Of a DNA stretch of 64,000 bases, positions 6,683-13,935 are shown piece after piece. The DNA is from Caecibacteroides pullorum. Its GTDB lineage: Bacteria; Bacteroidota; Bacteroidia; Bacteroidales; Bacteroidaceae. A program made the position numbers and the translations under genes. The notes beneath the pieces were generated by a model. That model searched no databases. It saw only the letters and a program-made list of their open reading frames with translations, and was not told where the DNA came from. The DNA is taken from assembly GCF_019239235.1 (NCBI RefSeq), contig NZ_JAAZTS010000002.1, positions 186,001 through 250,000 on the forward strand. Direction: 5' to 3'. Numbering within the stretch: the stretch's first letter is position 1; each line of letters starts with the position of its first letter.

Positions 6683-7474
6683 ATGAAAAAATCAAGAGCG
6701 ATAGAGGTGCTGAAGAAGCAGTTGGATGAAATACCGGCGTTGAAAAAAGTGCGTGAAGGCGATAAAAAATATAGGGACTGGAAAACGCAGACATTGGCCG
6801 TGATAAAATCCGTCTTCGGCGAATGGTCAACCAATTACAAGGAAGCAAACGACAGCCTATTCCCGCAGTTCTTTTTTGACCCTATTTTTGGAAATGATAG
6901 CACCCCGACAGACTATCATGCACGCTATTTGCAAGGGCTGGATGCAAAAGATACCATGCTTCGTGGCATGATAACCGAAGTTGAGTTGCGGGAAGATGAC
7001 AGAACTAGTTGCCGGGAGGATGCCGTTTCGGTCATAAGGAACATCTGCGACCGTTTTCATTTGGTCGTACGCCAGTTGAGGAAAAGGCACGAAGACAGGC
7101 CTGCGCTGGACGTGGACGATGAATATGATGTGCAGGACCTGCTTCATGCTTTGTTGAGGCTGCATTTCGATGATGTCCGGGCGGAGGAATGTACGCCGAG
7201 CTATGCCGGAAGTGCGTCACGCATGGATTTTCTGCTTAAATCCGAGAAGATTGTTATCGAAGTGAAGAAAACCCGGAAAGGATTGGGAGCGAAAGAAGTA
7301 GGCGAGCAACTGATGATAGACAAGGAAAGATATGCCGCACATCCCGATCTTGGAACTTTGATTTGTTTTGTGTATGACCCAGAGAACAGGATTGCCAATC
7401 CGGTTGGGATAGAAAACGATTTGAGCAGAGATACGGAACGATTTAAGGTAATTGTTCTTATAAGGCCCAAATAA
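6683..7474 (+). CDS. PD-(D/E)XK nuclease, DpnII/MboI-like, 263 aa
   Basis: The C-terminal domain shows a PD-(D/E)XK arrangement: SRMDFLLKSEKIVIEVKKTR supplies the Asp and the E-V-K triad, followed by LGAKEVGEQLMIDKERYAAH and LICFVYDPENRI. This resembles the DpnII/MboI-like REase family (from memory). The N-terminal half (about residues 1-150) is helical. No methyltransferase is next to it, so it is unlikely to be a classic restriction enzyme; such solitary nucleases occur as effectors in defence or conflict systems. Start MKKSRAIEVLKKQ at 6683 lies 10 bp after its TPR-like partner; the longer frame is a shadow of that gene. Confidence 0.75.
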   Translation: MKKSRAIEVLKKQLDEIPALKKVREGDKKYRDWKTQTLAVIKSVFGEWSTNYKEANDSLFPQFFFDPIFGNDSTPTDYHARYLQGLDAKDTMLRGMITEVELREDDRTSCREDAVSVIRNICDRFHLVVRQLRKRHEDRPALDVDDEYDVQDLLHALLRLHFDDVRAEECTPSYAGSASRMDFLLKSEKIVIEVKKTRKGLGAKEVGEQLMIDKERYAAHPDLGTLICFVYDPENRIANPVGIENDLSRDTERFKVIVLIRPK

Positions 7475-7506
7475 GGCTGACTACAATGGCTTGCTCTGGT
7501 GGACAG

Positions 7507-7596
7507 ATAATAAATTACCCGTAGGTAGTCGGTACACTACTTACGGGTAGTTAAATGGTTTCCTACAGGTAGATGGTGAATTACCTATAGGTAGTT
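7507..7596. repeat. Tandem array, 22-bp period, 4 units
   Basis: GGTAG ends four successive units at 7524, 7546, 7568 and 7590, exactly 22 bp apart. Units resemble AATTACCCGTAGGTAG, with partly palindromic TACC...GGTA cores. The array fills the space between the nuclease gene and the 3' end of the convergent HU-like gene. It has the period, but not the sequence, of other intergenic arrays in this window. Confidence 0.75.
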
Positions 7597-7597
7597 T

Positions 7598-8068
7598 TTA
7601 TAGCGGACTGCCACCTTCTTCATCATCTCCATCACCTGTACTTTCATCAGCAGGCAAAGTTTCACCTTTTTTCGGTACTCGTTTAAATGTAAGCCCACCA
7701 TCGCCGGCACGTGTAGCAGCCTTTACAGGTTTACCAGGACGAAACTGAATTCTGGCACCTATAATGTTGGCCGAGGTAAATTCTTTCTCGGTCAAAGCAC
7801 CTTCACTCTGAAGCTGTAGTTGGAAACTGCCGAATTTTTCCAACCTGACAATTTTGCCAGATGCCAGATGCTTATTCATCTGCTTAATCAACGCCCGTAA
7901 GGCATTGAGTACATCACCGTCGGTCAACGTTGTCGCATAGGCGATGTCTTCTGCCATCTCGTCCATCGTTACCTCACCGCTTGCCTGCATCTTTGCGTAA
8001 TACTTCTTCTCGCCGTCCGGGTTACCCGGCTCGCTGCTCATCAGAGCAAGGGAATAATTTACACTCAT
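7598..8068 (-). CDS. HU-family DNA-binding protein (Bacteroidales type), 156 aa
   Basis: Matches the long HU-like proteins of Bacteroidales. N-terminal MSVNYSLALMSSEPGNPDGE, helical body EMAEDIAYATTLTDGDVLNA and LRALIKQMNKHLASGKIVRL, then EKFGSFQLQLQSEGALTEKE and a basic arm ending IQFRPGKPVKAAT. An acidic glycine-rich tail follows (GDGDDEEGG). It bends or compacts DNA. It is transcribed alone, with a minus-strand TAACTTCG box at 8119-8126 about 50 bp upstream. Such genes are frequent in Bacteroides mobile elements. Confidence 0.85.
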   Translation of the reverse strand: MSVNYSLALMSSEPGNPDGEKKYYAKMQASGEVTMDEMAEDIAYATTLTDGDVLNALRALIKQMNKHLASGKIVRLEKFGSFQLQLQSEGALTEKEFTSANIIGARIQFRPGKPVKAATRAGDGGLTFKRVPKKGETLPADESTGDGDDEEGGSPL

Positions 8069-8118
8069 GGTTTTCTCCTTCCTGTTTTAGTTAATACTTC
8101 GTTTTGATTTTTACGGTG

Positions 8119-8126
8119 CGAAGTTA
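8119..8126 (-). promoter_or_regulatory. Promoter -7 box for the HU-like gene
   Basis: Plus-strand CGAAGTTA reads TAACTTCG on the minus strand, one base from TAnnTTTG. It lies about 50 bp upstream of the HU-like ATG. The 8127-8248 stretch beyond it holds no convincing gene. Confidence 0.45.
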
Positions 8127-8248
8127 GTCTGCTGTCTCCAGTGCTTGAAGGCATACGTGCAGTAAAGTATGACAAACGAGATATAAACGGATTTATTTGT
8201 ACGTGGATAAACTTATTGGGTATTCCAGATGTTGATTTTTTCTTAAAA

Positions 8249-8701
8249 TTATGGCAGAATTATCATATTATCTTTATCCCTACTGATTACAAACCGATAT
8301 ATCCATGCTGCATCAGAGAACTCGTTCCTAAACTTCAGCCCAAGCTCTTTTAATTTCTCTGATACCTTTTCTGCATCTGTTTTGTATCGGCCAAACATGT
8401 TATCTATTCCAACCCCATAAGAAGCAGGATAAATACCAATTGAATAACCAAAAACTTTCACGAGGTATTCACGCAAATTCTTATATGCCGATTCTTTATT
8501 TAACCTATCAAGCACCCATTCTAAAGTGACCTCCTTGACTTTTGGCGTCTTAAATTCCCGTATGTCATCATTGATTACAACAACAAGATATTCAGCGTCT
8601 TTATAAGAAAGGCCATCGTCGGTACACCGTAGTCCGGTTCTTCCCCAAACGTAATATCCAAGGTCTTCGATTTTCTTGATTGTCTCTTTACTGATGTTCA
8701 T
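8249..8701 (-). CDS. Hypothetical prophage protein, 150 aa
   Basis: Mixed alpha/beta soluble protein starting MNISKETIKKIEDLGYYVWG. Charged segments include DAEYLVVVINDDIREFKTPK and FGRYKTDAEKVSEKLKELGL. No family is recognised. Its start overlaps the upstream gene by 14 bp, so it is the second gene of the unit that begins at 8933. It is the last gene of this operon before the convergent-free gap to the HU-like gene. Confidence 0.65.
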   Translation of the reverse strand: MNISKETIKKIEDLGYYVWGRTGLRCTDDGLSYKDAEYLVVVINDDIREFKTPKVKEVTLEWVLDRLNKESAYKNLREYLVKVFGYSIGIYPASYGVGIDNMFGRYKTDAEKVSEKLKELGLKFRNEFSDAAWIYRFVISRDKDNMIILP

Positions 8702-8933
8702 TACTAAAATACTTTTCTATAATTATTTCTTTTGACTTCATTATCATGGAATCAGTATCAATTCCGATTTGCTGGTAGAAACCGCTGTTCCCAGTAAGGC
8801 TTTCGCTTGCGATTTGCAAGGTCCTGCGTTCCTCTTTAGTAAAACCAATCCGGAATGTCCGAAAGATAGCAAGTGCTTCTTTCAGGCACCCGGATTGAAA
8901 TAACTTTACTGCTTTCTCTGTTTTCGTTCTCAT
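8688..8933 (-). CDS. Hypothetical helical protein, 81 aa
   Basis: Start MRTKTEKAVKLFQSGCLKEA at 8933 is chosen because it lies about 25 bp downstream of a conserved promoter motif (8956-8975), whereas the longer frame runs through that promoter. The sequence reads as two or three amphipathic helices (KEALAIFRTFRIGFTKEERR). No family is assigned. It overlaps the following gene by 14 bp. Confidence 0.6.
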   Translation of the reverse strand: MRTKTEKAVKLFQSGCLKEALAIFRTFRIGFTKEERRTLQIASESLTGNSGFYQQIGIDTDSMIMKSKEIIIEKYFSNEHQ

Positions 8934-8955
8934 ATTCTGATATTCAAGTGTGTAA

Positions 8956-8992
8956 CTTTGTATATGTAAATATACATATAATATATTGAATA
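8956..8992 (-). promoter_or_regulatory. Shared phage promoter/operator motif, copy 1
   Basis: CTTTGTATATGTAAATATAC at 8956-8975 is identical, over 20 bp, to 23046-23065. It contains the inverted repeat GTATAT-GTAA-ATATAC; the minus-strand reading TATATTTAC resembles a -7 box. Downstream on the plus strand, TAATATATTGAA (8980-8991) also recurs at 16597-16608. The motif lies about 25 bp upstream of the 8933 start. Confidence 0.6.
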
Positions 8993-9031
8993 TCAAAGGG
9001 TTACACTCTTTATTTTCAGACTTGGATACAA

Positions 9032-9244
9032 TTAAATTTCAAGAACTTGCTTGTATAGCTCAAAGTTCCTATTTTCTATTTCTTCATCTTCAGGATAGCG
9101 TTTGGCTCTGGTATACCACTCATGGAAGCAATCGGAGCAGTACCAGCAATTAAGAACAGCAATATAGAAACCGTCATGACTGTTGCAAGAACCGCAACTG
9201 TCACAGATCCCAGCACAACCGTATTCACTGAGGGCGCACATCAT
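9032..9244 (-). CDS. Cysteine-rich, zinc-ribbon-like small protein, 70 aa
   Basis: Eight cysteines, most in CxxC-like pairs (CAGICDSCGSC near residues 10-20, CWYCSDCFHEW near residues 33-43), point to a treble-clef or zinc-ribbon fold. The function is unknown. Two ATGs stand together at the start; the frame stays open upstream without another ATG. It overlaps no neighbour but follows the 9287-9589 gene within 45 bp on the same strand. Confidence 0.6.
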   Translation of the reverse strand: MMCALSEYGCAGICDSCGSCNSHDGFYIAVLNCWYCSDCFHEWYTRAKRYPEDEEIENRNFELYKQVLEI

Positions 9245-9286
9245 TTCACCACGAGTGGCTGTATGACCTTGAATCCTTTCTTGCTT

Positions 9287-9589
9287 TCATATCTCACTTG
9301 CTAAATATTCATTATCACATTCCAAGCATTCCCAATCAGAACCTTCGTATCTGCTTGGTATCATAGCATTATCACACACAGGGCATTTGGGAAGTAGGTC
9401 TTTTATAAACCCCACTTCAATACCGAACTCTCCATTATGAAACCTTATGTCATTGGCATCATCACACGCCCCTTCGCTATCATCATCATATAGTCTGAAT
9501 ACTTCTATATCCGATGAGAATAATTGGTAAGCTGCTTCCTTGCTGATAACCAGCCATACAAATCCGTCTTTACAAACTTTTGCTTTCAT
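9287..9589 (-). CDS. Zinc-ribbon protein of unknown function, 100 aa
   Basis: The C-terminus carries two CxxC pairs (KCPVCDNAMIP and WECLECDNEYL, about residues 68-95), typical of a zinc ribbon. The N-terminal half (MKAKVCKDGFVWLVISKEAA) is a small alpha/beta part with an acidic stretch. It begins directly at the stop of the DUF2786 gene (shared base at 9589), so it is translationally coupled. No specific role is known. Confidence 0.65.
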   Translation of the reverse strand: MKAKVCKDGFVWLVISKEAAYQLFSSDIEVFRLYDDDSEGACDDANDIRFHNGEFGIEVGFIKDLLPKCPVCDNAMIPSRYEGSDWECLECDNEYLASEI

Positions 9590-10353
9590 TACATTAACCT
9601 CCTATCTTCACTTACACTTTCGGCATAAATTCCTTTGTTTATCTCCACATTTTTTCCAGTCTCATATCCGCGGACGGCAGACACATTATCTACATTTTGA
9701 CTGCTTGCACGAGACTTTCCGATTTTCTCATCTTTCAGGAAATCGTCAATCTCAGCCCGGGTGCTCAAAGCAAGCGCAGTGATGTCGCATTCATGTTGCA
9801 GTTGCTGTTTTTCGGATCTGAATTTTTCATTCAGTCCAAATACGCATCCACAGAGATAGGAACGGAGGTACATGGCGATACTTTGTGGCCTACGTCCGAA
9901 CTTGAACAGGCAGTCATGCCTATATGAAGGGTATTCTTTCTTGCCAATCTGGTAGAACCTGTTGGCGAGGAAGGAAACGAGATACAGAACTACTTCAACA
10001 TTCTTCTTACGCCCTACAATCTGGAACTTATCTCTGCTCATACGTCCATTGTCTTTTCTTGTCGATATTATAAGCAGGCGGCACATGTTGTATTCGCACA
10101 CGGTTCCAATTAAATCAGCATACCATCTGCCACTGCTTACTTCTGGCTTGAATGGTATTTCTTCGGCCACAACAGGGTTGTCAATTCGTTCCTGCGTGGG
10201 AATATCTGTTTCTGACAAGTTGTAGGCTATCAACAGGCGGGTAATGCCGGCTGCTGCTGCGCATGCCTCTCCTTCATTACCAAGAGCAAGCGCAGACTCT
10301 TTCAGGTTCATCAGCTTGCGAAGCTTTTCTAAGATTTTGTCTTTGTTCGTCAT
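9589..10353 (-). CDS. DUF2786-domain protein, 254 aa
   Basis: The N-terminal 50 residues match DUF2786: KDKILEKLRKLMNLKESALA, then NEGEACAAAAGITRLLIAYN and LSETDIP. The remainder (YADLIGTVCEYNMCRLLIIS and FQIVGRKKNVEVVLYLVSFL) resembles the second domain often seen in these phage and plasmid proteins. No activity is established. It follows the RadC-like gene by 18 bp and overlaps the next start by one base, within one operon. Confidence 0.8.
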   Translation of the reverse strand: MTNKDKILEKLRKLMNLKESALALGNEGEACAAAAGITRLLIAYNLSETDIPTQERIDNPVVAEEIPFKPEVSSGRWYADLIGTVCEYNMCRLLIISTRKDNGRMSRDKFQIVGRKKNVEVVLYLVSFLANRFYQIGKKEYPSYRHDCLFKFGRRPQSIAMYLRSYLCGCVFGLNEKFRSEKQQLQHECDITALALSTRAEIDDFLKDEKIGKSRASSQNVDNVSAVRGYETGKNVEINKGIYAESVSEDRRLM

Positions 10354-10371
10354 TGCTACTATATTTTAAGT

Positions 10372-10809
10372 TTATAATAATCCTTCGTCAACCATGGAAG
10401 CATATCCATTCTCGCAGATAACAATACTGTCGAGAAGCTTAATACCAAGAATCTCCAATCCGTTTCTGACTTGTTGTGCTATCCGGCTGTCCTCATTAGA
10501 GAATTTAAGATGACCGGATGGATGATTGTGCACCAGTATCACGGAAGCGGCCAATGATTCCACTGCATACTTTGCAATCAATCTTACATCCACTATGGTA
10601 GAACAAACACCGCCTTGGGAAATTTTGGCATATCCGATGGCGGTGTTTGCTTGGTTCATAAGGAGAATAAACGAACTTTCGTAGATGGAAATGTCATCGT
10701 AATAGAACTGGCGTGCAAAATCTGCCGAATCTTTCGAGGAACGGATTTTAGCAACAGGAAATTCCTGTTTTTCTGCTTTCAGACTAAATTCAATTGCTTT
10801 CTTTTTCAT
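10372..10809 (-). CDS. RadC-like JAB/MPN domain protein, 145 aa
   Basis: The core LVHNHPSGHLKFSNED fits the JAMM metalloprotease pattern HxH-x7-SxxD exactly, followed by SVIVCENGYASM-like residues near the C-terminus. It is short, lacking the N-terminal HhH region of chromosomal RadC, as usual for mobile-element copies. The activity is uncertain; related MPN+ proteins are zinc peptidases or isopeptidases. It is the first gene of an operon whose promoter is bracketed by a 12-bp inverted repeat. Confidence 0.85.
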   Translation of the reverse strand: MKKKAIEFSLKAEKQEFPVAKIRSSKDSADFARQFYYDDISIYESSFILLMNQANTAIGYAKISQGGVCSTIVDVRLIAKYAVESLAASVILVHNHPSGHLKFSNEDSRIAQQVRNGLEILGIKLLDSIVICENGYASMVDEGLL

Positions 10810-10850
10810 TGCTCAATTTTCTTATTGTGTTCTTTTAGTATAGTAAAGAT

Positions 10851-10896
10851 ACTGATTATTAGTTTGTTATACAAATATAACCATCTAATAATCAGT
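10851..10896 (-). promoter_or_regulatory. Promoter flanked by perfect 12-bp inverted repeat
   Basis: ACTGATTATTAG (10851-10862) and CTAATAATCAGT (10885-10896) are perfect inverted repeats. Between them, CAAATATA at 10872-10879 reads TATATTTG on the minus strand, a Bacteroides -7 box driving the RadC-like operon. The geometry suggests a dimeric or looping repressor over the promoter; the regulator is unknown. Confidence 0.6.
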
Positions 10897-10933
10897 GGTT
10901 TAAACTTTGTTTAACTGAGCAAGTAAGAACATT

Positions 10934-11479
10934 TTAATATGCCTTCCCTCCGTGCATAAAAGGCCGGAGTTCATTGTATTTCATCTTCTGCTCGATATGC
11001 CATGCAATATCTATGTTTTTTGCTCTACACCAAGAAAAGATCCTTCCCAAAGAACAACTTATATGTAGTTTCAACCAATCCTTATGGCTTTTATCTGGGT
11101 TGGTGATAAATGAGCAAAACATGTAAGAAAATTCCGTGAATGATATTTCCTCTATATATAAGTTATCCATGTATAATAATTCGCAATTACGAAGTCCTGC
11201 CAGATCCAGCAATCGGATGCAGGCGTCGGCAAGTTCTTCCTCGACAGTTCCTTTGATTTGACGCTCGAAGTTTTCCTTAAAGTCAATGCGGTTATAGTAT
11301 TTATTGAATGCTTCAAAGTCAGCGTGGCTTCCTTTCCGGTCCGCTTCCACAGCTTCCATCAGTTCGGATATAACCAGACAAAGAAAATGTTCATCACTCA
11401 GGTTTTCTTCATGCCATCCGTGTGTTACTGCGCACTGGTAGGCTTTGTCTCGCAACTCATTCAAATTAACACTACTCAT
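10934..11479 (-). CDS. MazG-like nucleotide pyrophosphohydrolase, 181 aa
   Basis: All-alpha NTP-pyrophosphohydrolase features: LCLVISELMEAVEADRKGSH (an ExxE-type metal-binding helix) and VEEELADACIRLLDLAGLRN (the EExxD helix). These enzymes hydrolyse nucleoside triphosphates to monophosphate and pyrophosphate, cleaning nucleotide pools or countering alarmones. The C-terminal third (about residues 110-181) is an extension I do not recognise. It lies 2 bp after the DUF551-like gene. Confidence 0.75.
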   Translation of the reverse strand: MSSVNLNELRDKAYQCAVTHGWHEENLSDEHFLCLVISELMEAVEADRKGSHADFEAFNKYYNRIDFKENFERQIKGTVEEELADACIRLLDLAGLRNCELLYMDNLYIEEISFTEFSYMFCSFITNPDKSHKDWLKLHISCSLGRIFSWCRAKNIDIAWHIEQKMKYNELRPFMHGGKAY

Positions 11480-11481
11480 AG

Positions 11482-11856
11482 TTACTTATCTTTTAACCGT
11501 TTCAAAACATCCTTGTTTGCATCCAAAATATCATCAAACGATGGAATTGGCATCCATGCCAATATCGGACTATCGCCATATACGAAGTCTCCTCCCAAAT
11601 ATCTATAACGGTATATTTGAATTGTTCCTTCATATTCAATCATTACTAAAACGTTTTGCCATATCTGTGGCATCCTGTCTCTCGGAACGACCCACTGGCT
11701 CCTTAATGCAGCATCCCATCCCACTTCATAAGCCGCCTGAATATCCGACTTATTGAATACCTTTTCGTGAGGGGCATAATCTACGCCATGATGCTGTCTT
11801 GCACTTTCAAGCAACAGGATGGAATACTCTTTTGATTTTCGTTCTTTTGCATCCAT
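11482..11856 (-). CDS. DUF551-like phage protein, 124 aa
   Basis: The central and C-terminal part has the DUF551 layout: WVVPRDRMPQIWQNVLVMIE and later ILAWMPIP, matching the usual W-P-x-x-R-x-P ... W-x-P-L/I-P pattern. The N-terminal 50 residues are helical (KSKEYSILLLESARQHHGVD). The family is common in phages and its function is unknown. It is spaced 22 bp from the upstream gene and 2 bp from the MazG-like gene. Confidence 0.65.
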   Translation of the reverse strand: MDAKERKSKEYSILLLESARQHHGVDYAPHEKVFNKSDIQAAYEVGWDAALRSQWVVPRDRMPQIWQNVLVMIEYEGTIQIYRYRYLGGDFVYGDSPILAWMPIPSFDDILDANKDVLKRLKDK

Positions 11857-11878
11857 AATCTATAAATCATTTCATCCA

Positions 11879-12346
11879 TTAACAATATCTTTTATCTTCT
11901 GCCATAGCCTCACATATTTTCTCAATGCACTCAACATTTTCTTCGTTCAACCATTCCTTGGCCACATTCCACGCAATGCTTTTACTTGGTTTGAAGTTAT
12001 CAAGTCGAATGCTATGGTGTGATAATCTGCCTTCTGTAGGCTTCAGTCCAGCATCATGTAATTCACATAGACCGTCTTTGTAGAACGTACACCAGTCGCC
12101 TTCCTGTTTGGCCTGTATCATCGGTACGGGCATATTAATGACACCCATAATGACTCCTGCATACCATTCAGTTGCAGCAAGCCTGTCTTTATATCCGGAT
12201 TCGATAAGCTTCAAGATATCTTGAGGTGTGCCTAAACAAGGCGTATGGCATTGCAGCTTACACAACTGACATTTGCATTGTACCGGCTTGCGACCGGTCT
12301 TCCTGATTATACGCTGTAACTGCGTTTCTTTAATAAGTAAGCTCAT
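11879..12346 (-). CDS. Cysteine-cluster protein, 155 aa
   Basis: Start MSLLIKETQLQRIIRKTGRK at 12346 overlaps the stop of the upstream gene by 4 bp (ATGA). A cluster CKCQLCKLQCHTPCLG (about residues 23-38) and a later WCTFYKDGLCELHDAG suggest a metal-binding site like that of YkgJ-type cysteine-cluster proteins. GLKPTEGRLSHH follows. The role is unknown. The longer frame starting at 12400 lies inside the upstream gene and is rejected. Confidence 0.65.
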   Translation of the reverse strand: MSLLIKETQLQRIIRKTGRKPVQCKCQLCKLQCHTPCLGTPQDILKLIESGYKDRLAATEWYAGVIMGVINMPVPMIQAKQEGDWCTFYKDGLCELHDAGLKPTEGRLSHHSIRLDNFKPSKSIAWNVAKEWLNEENVECIEKICEAMAEDKRYC

Positions 12347-12780
12347 TTTATATCTCCTTTTAGGTATTCTATGTAAAAGTGTCCGTTGGCAATGAGCCAT
12401 GAAATCATAGAAATAACAGAATCAAATAAATCTCGTTTCATTTCTTGATGTTTCACGTCATATCCAAACTCCACATAAGTGACAAACCAGCACTGACCAT
12501 CGCTGTTTATATCTAAATCAGCATTGGGTCTGTTTACTTGTTCTATTGACTTAGGTATCAGCTCCAGTAACCGGCTAAGGCTCCATGCAGGAATAACGAA
12601 TCTATTATGTTTCCAATAACCGTTCCAATCATTGTACGGTCTTGCGGAACAATACAAGTTCGGATTGTCTTTTATCGGTATACTCATATCTGCCGTTTCA
12701 GGCTTCAATCCTAACGTAAGCAGCTGCTCCGCCTGCTCGCGGGTCGTCGCTATTTGTGATTTAAATTCCATATCTTTCAT
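12343..12780 (-). CDS. Hypothetical Bacteroides phage protein, 145 aa
   Basis: Starts MKDMEFKSQIATTREQAEQL, then LLTLGLKPETADMSIP, a motif I associate with many Bacteroides prophage proteins of unknown function. A C-terminal hydrophobic helix includes DSVISMISWLIANGHFYIEY. Both ends overlap the neighbours by 4 bp (ATGA), showing coupled translation. The internal Met4 is an alternative start. Confidence 0.65.
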   Translation of the reverse strand: MKDMEFKSQIATTREQAEQLLTLGLKPETADMSIPIKDNPNLYCSARPYNDWNGYWKHNRFVIPAWSLSRLLELIPKSIEQVNRPNADLDINSDGQCWFVTYVEFGYDVKHQEMKRDLFDSVISMISWLIANGHFYIEYLKGDIK

Positions 12781-13343
12781 TTTATAAGTTCAAAATCATA
12801 AACGAATACATACGGATTTTTGCTCCACACGTCTTTTCTGCTCACCTTATTTATGAGGTGAGCAAAGGCTTCACGGGGTGAATTGAAGTGCGATTTCCCA
12901 CCGTCAAATGTATATCCGTCGGGAGGGAATTTACAATCTTTATAATAGAATGTCTGTATTCCCTCTTTAAAACAACAATCATCCGAAATGTCTTGTAGCT
13001 TTTCAACACGTACGTTGGTAATTCGTATTTGGTGAGGCATCAATTCTGCCTTTACAAACATTTTATTATCCAATCCAGCTTTTGTTATACATTCGTTATC
13101 TATATCCAATTTTGTATATCCAAGCTCTCTATAGCTTTGAGCAATAGCTATTATTTCATTGATTTTATATTTGCTTATGTCTAATATCGACCTTCTTAAG
13201 CCTAATGGGGCAGATGGGTATTCGTAATTTACTACATCAAATTCATATCGAGAGATATGGGCTATTCTTCTCGTCTGCGTCTTTCTTCCTTCCAATACGG
13301 CTTTCGTTAAGCCATAAAAATCTGAGAACATAATCTTCTTCAT
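12777..13343 (-). CDS. ASCH-like domain protein, 188 aa
   Basis: The N-terminus MKKIMFSDFYGLTKAVLEGRKTQTRRI fits ASCH-like phage proteins, whose start typically reads AVL-GRKTQTRR. Later parts carry IRITNVRVEKLQDISDDCCF and VWSKNPYVFVYDFELI, the closing strands of the PUA-like fold. ASCH domains are thought to bind RNA or modified bases; the role here is unknown. It overlaps both neighbours by 4 bp within the operon. Confidence 0.75.
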   Translation of the reverse strand: MKKIMFSDFYGLTKAVLEGRKTQTRRIAHISRYEFDVVNYEYPSAPLGLRRSILDISKYKINEIIAIAQSYRELGYTKLDIDNECITKAGLDNKMFVKAELMPHQIRITNVRVEKLQDISDDCCFKEGIQTFYYKDCKFPPDGYTFDGGKSHFNSPREAFAHLINKVSRKDVWSKNPYVFVYDFELIK

Positions 13344-13735
13344 AATCCTTGCTTTTTAATCAGTTCCAAACAAATTTTCAGTCCTGCTTCGAGTGCTCCT
13401 TCGTAGCTATCCCATTCCCCTCCGTCATTTGGGCCTTGATAGGATGACCATAATATATGAGTGCCATTATCAGATTTACATAAGTCGTAATACCAACCGG
13501 ACGCATTCACATCAATACACACATGAATACCATGCGCCTCGCGTAGCCACCTCGCCGCCAAAGCCTGCGTTGGGCACGAAGTTGCACACTGACTTTTGTT
13601 GAAATTTTCCGGGCAATCACAATGCCATATTGTGCCACGCTCTGTGTATTGGTTAAAGCACGGCACGTCAAACCCTGCCTCTTTCAGCAATTTCGCCGTG
13701 TCGAACGAAACATAACTTTCTTCTATCATAATCAA
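13340..13735 (-). CDS. Hypothetical Bacteroides phage protein, 131 aa
   Basis: Starts MIMIEESYVSFDTAKLLKEA and contains PTQALAARWLREAHGIHVCI and EGALEAGLKICLELI. This layout is common in Bacteroides prophages without an assigned function. The ATG overlaps the upstream TGA (ATGA). Four cysteines at about residues 38-53 (CDCPENFNKSQCATSC) could bind a metal. Confidence 0.65.
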   Translation of the reverse strand: MIMIEESYVSFDTAKLLKEAGFDVPCFNQYTERGTIWHCDCPENFNKSQCATSCPTQALAARWLREAHGIHVCIDVNASGWYYDLCKSDNGTHILWSSYQGPNDGGEWDSYEGALEAGLKICLELIKKQGL

Positions 13736-13923
13736 AAAGGTATTTTGTTGCTTCTGTTTTGCTTTCTTCTCTCTTTCATATTATTTACCTTATGCCACCA
13801 CTTAGGCAACGGTTTGTTTTCGTCAAACGGGTCACGTCCGATACGTTCAAGATACTTCATCTTGGCAAGTATCTTTGGAACTGCTGCTGCGTATGCTTCC
13901 GCAAATTCTTCAAAGGTTATCAT
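13732..13923 (-). CDS. Hypothetical small protein, 63 aa
   Basis: Starts MITFEEFAEAYAAAVPKILA, then YLERIGRDPFDENKPLPKWW and a basic tail. It is helical, with no recognised domain. Its stop overlaps the next start by 4 bp, and it sits 12 bp after the 13936-14703 gene. Confidence 0.55.
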   Translation of the reverse strand: MITFEEFAEAYAAAVPKILAKMKYLERIGRDPFDENKPLPKWWHKVNNMKERRKQNRSNKIPF

Positions 13924-13935
13924 GGCTATTCCTCC

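Noticed and set aside
2140..7474. Complete type II restriction-modification system in the cargo region
   Set aside because: A DpnII/MboI-like nuclease is present but no DNA methyltransferase motifs are seen anywhere in the cargo.
8141..8353. 70-codon plus-strand frame in the gap before the 8249 gene
   Set aside because: Its second half is antisense to a supported gene and there is no promoter or start signal; the first part looks slightly protein-like but is too short to call.
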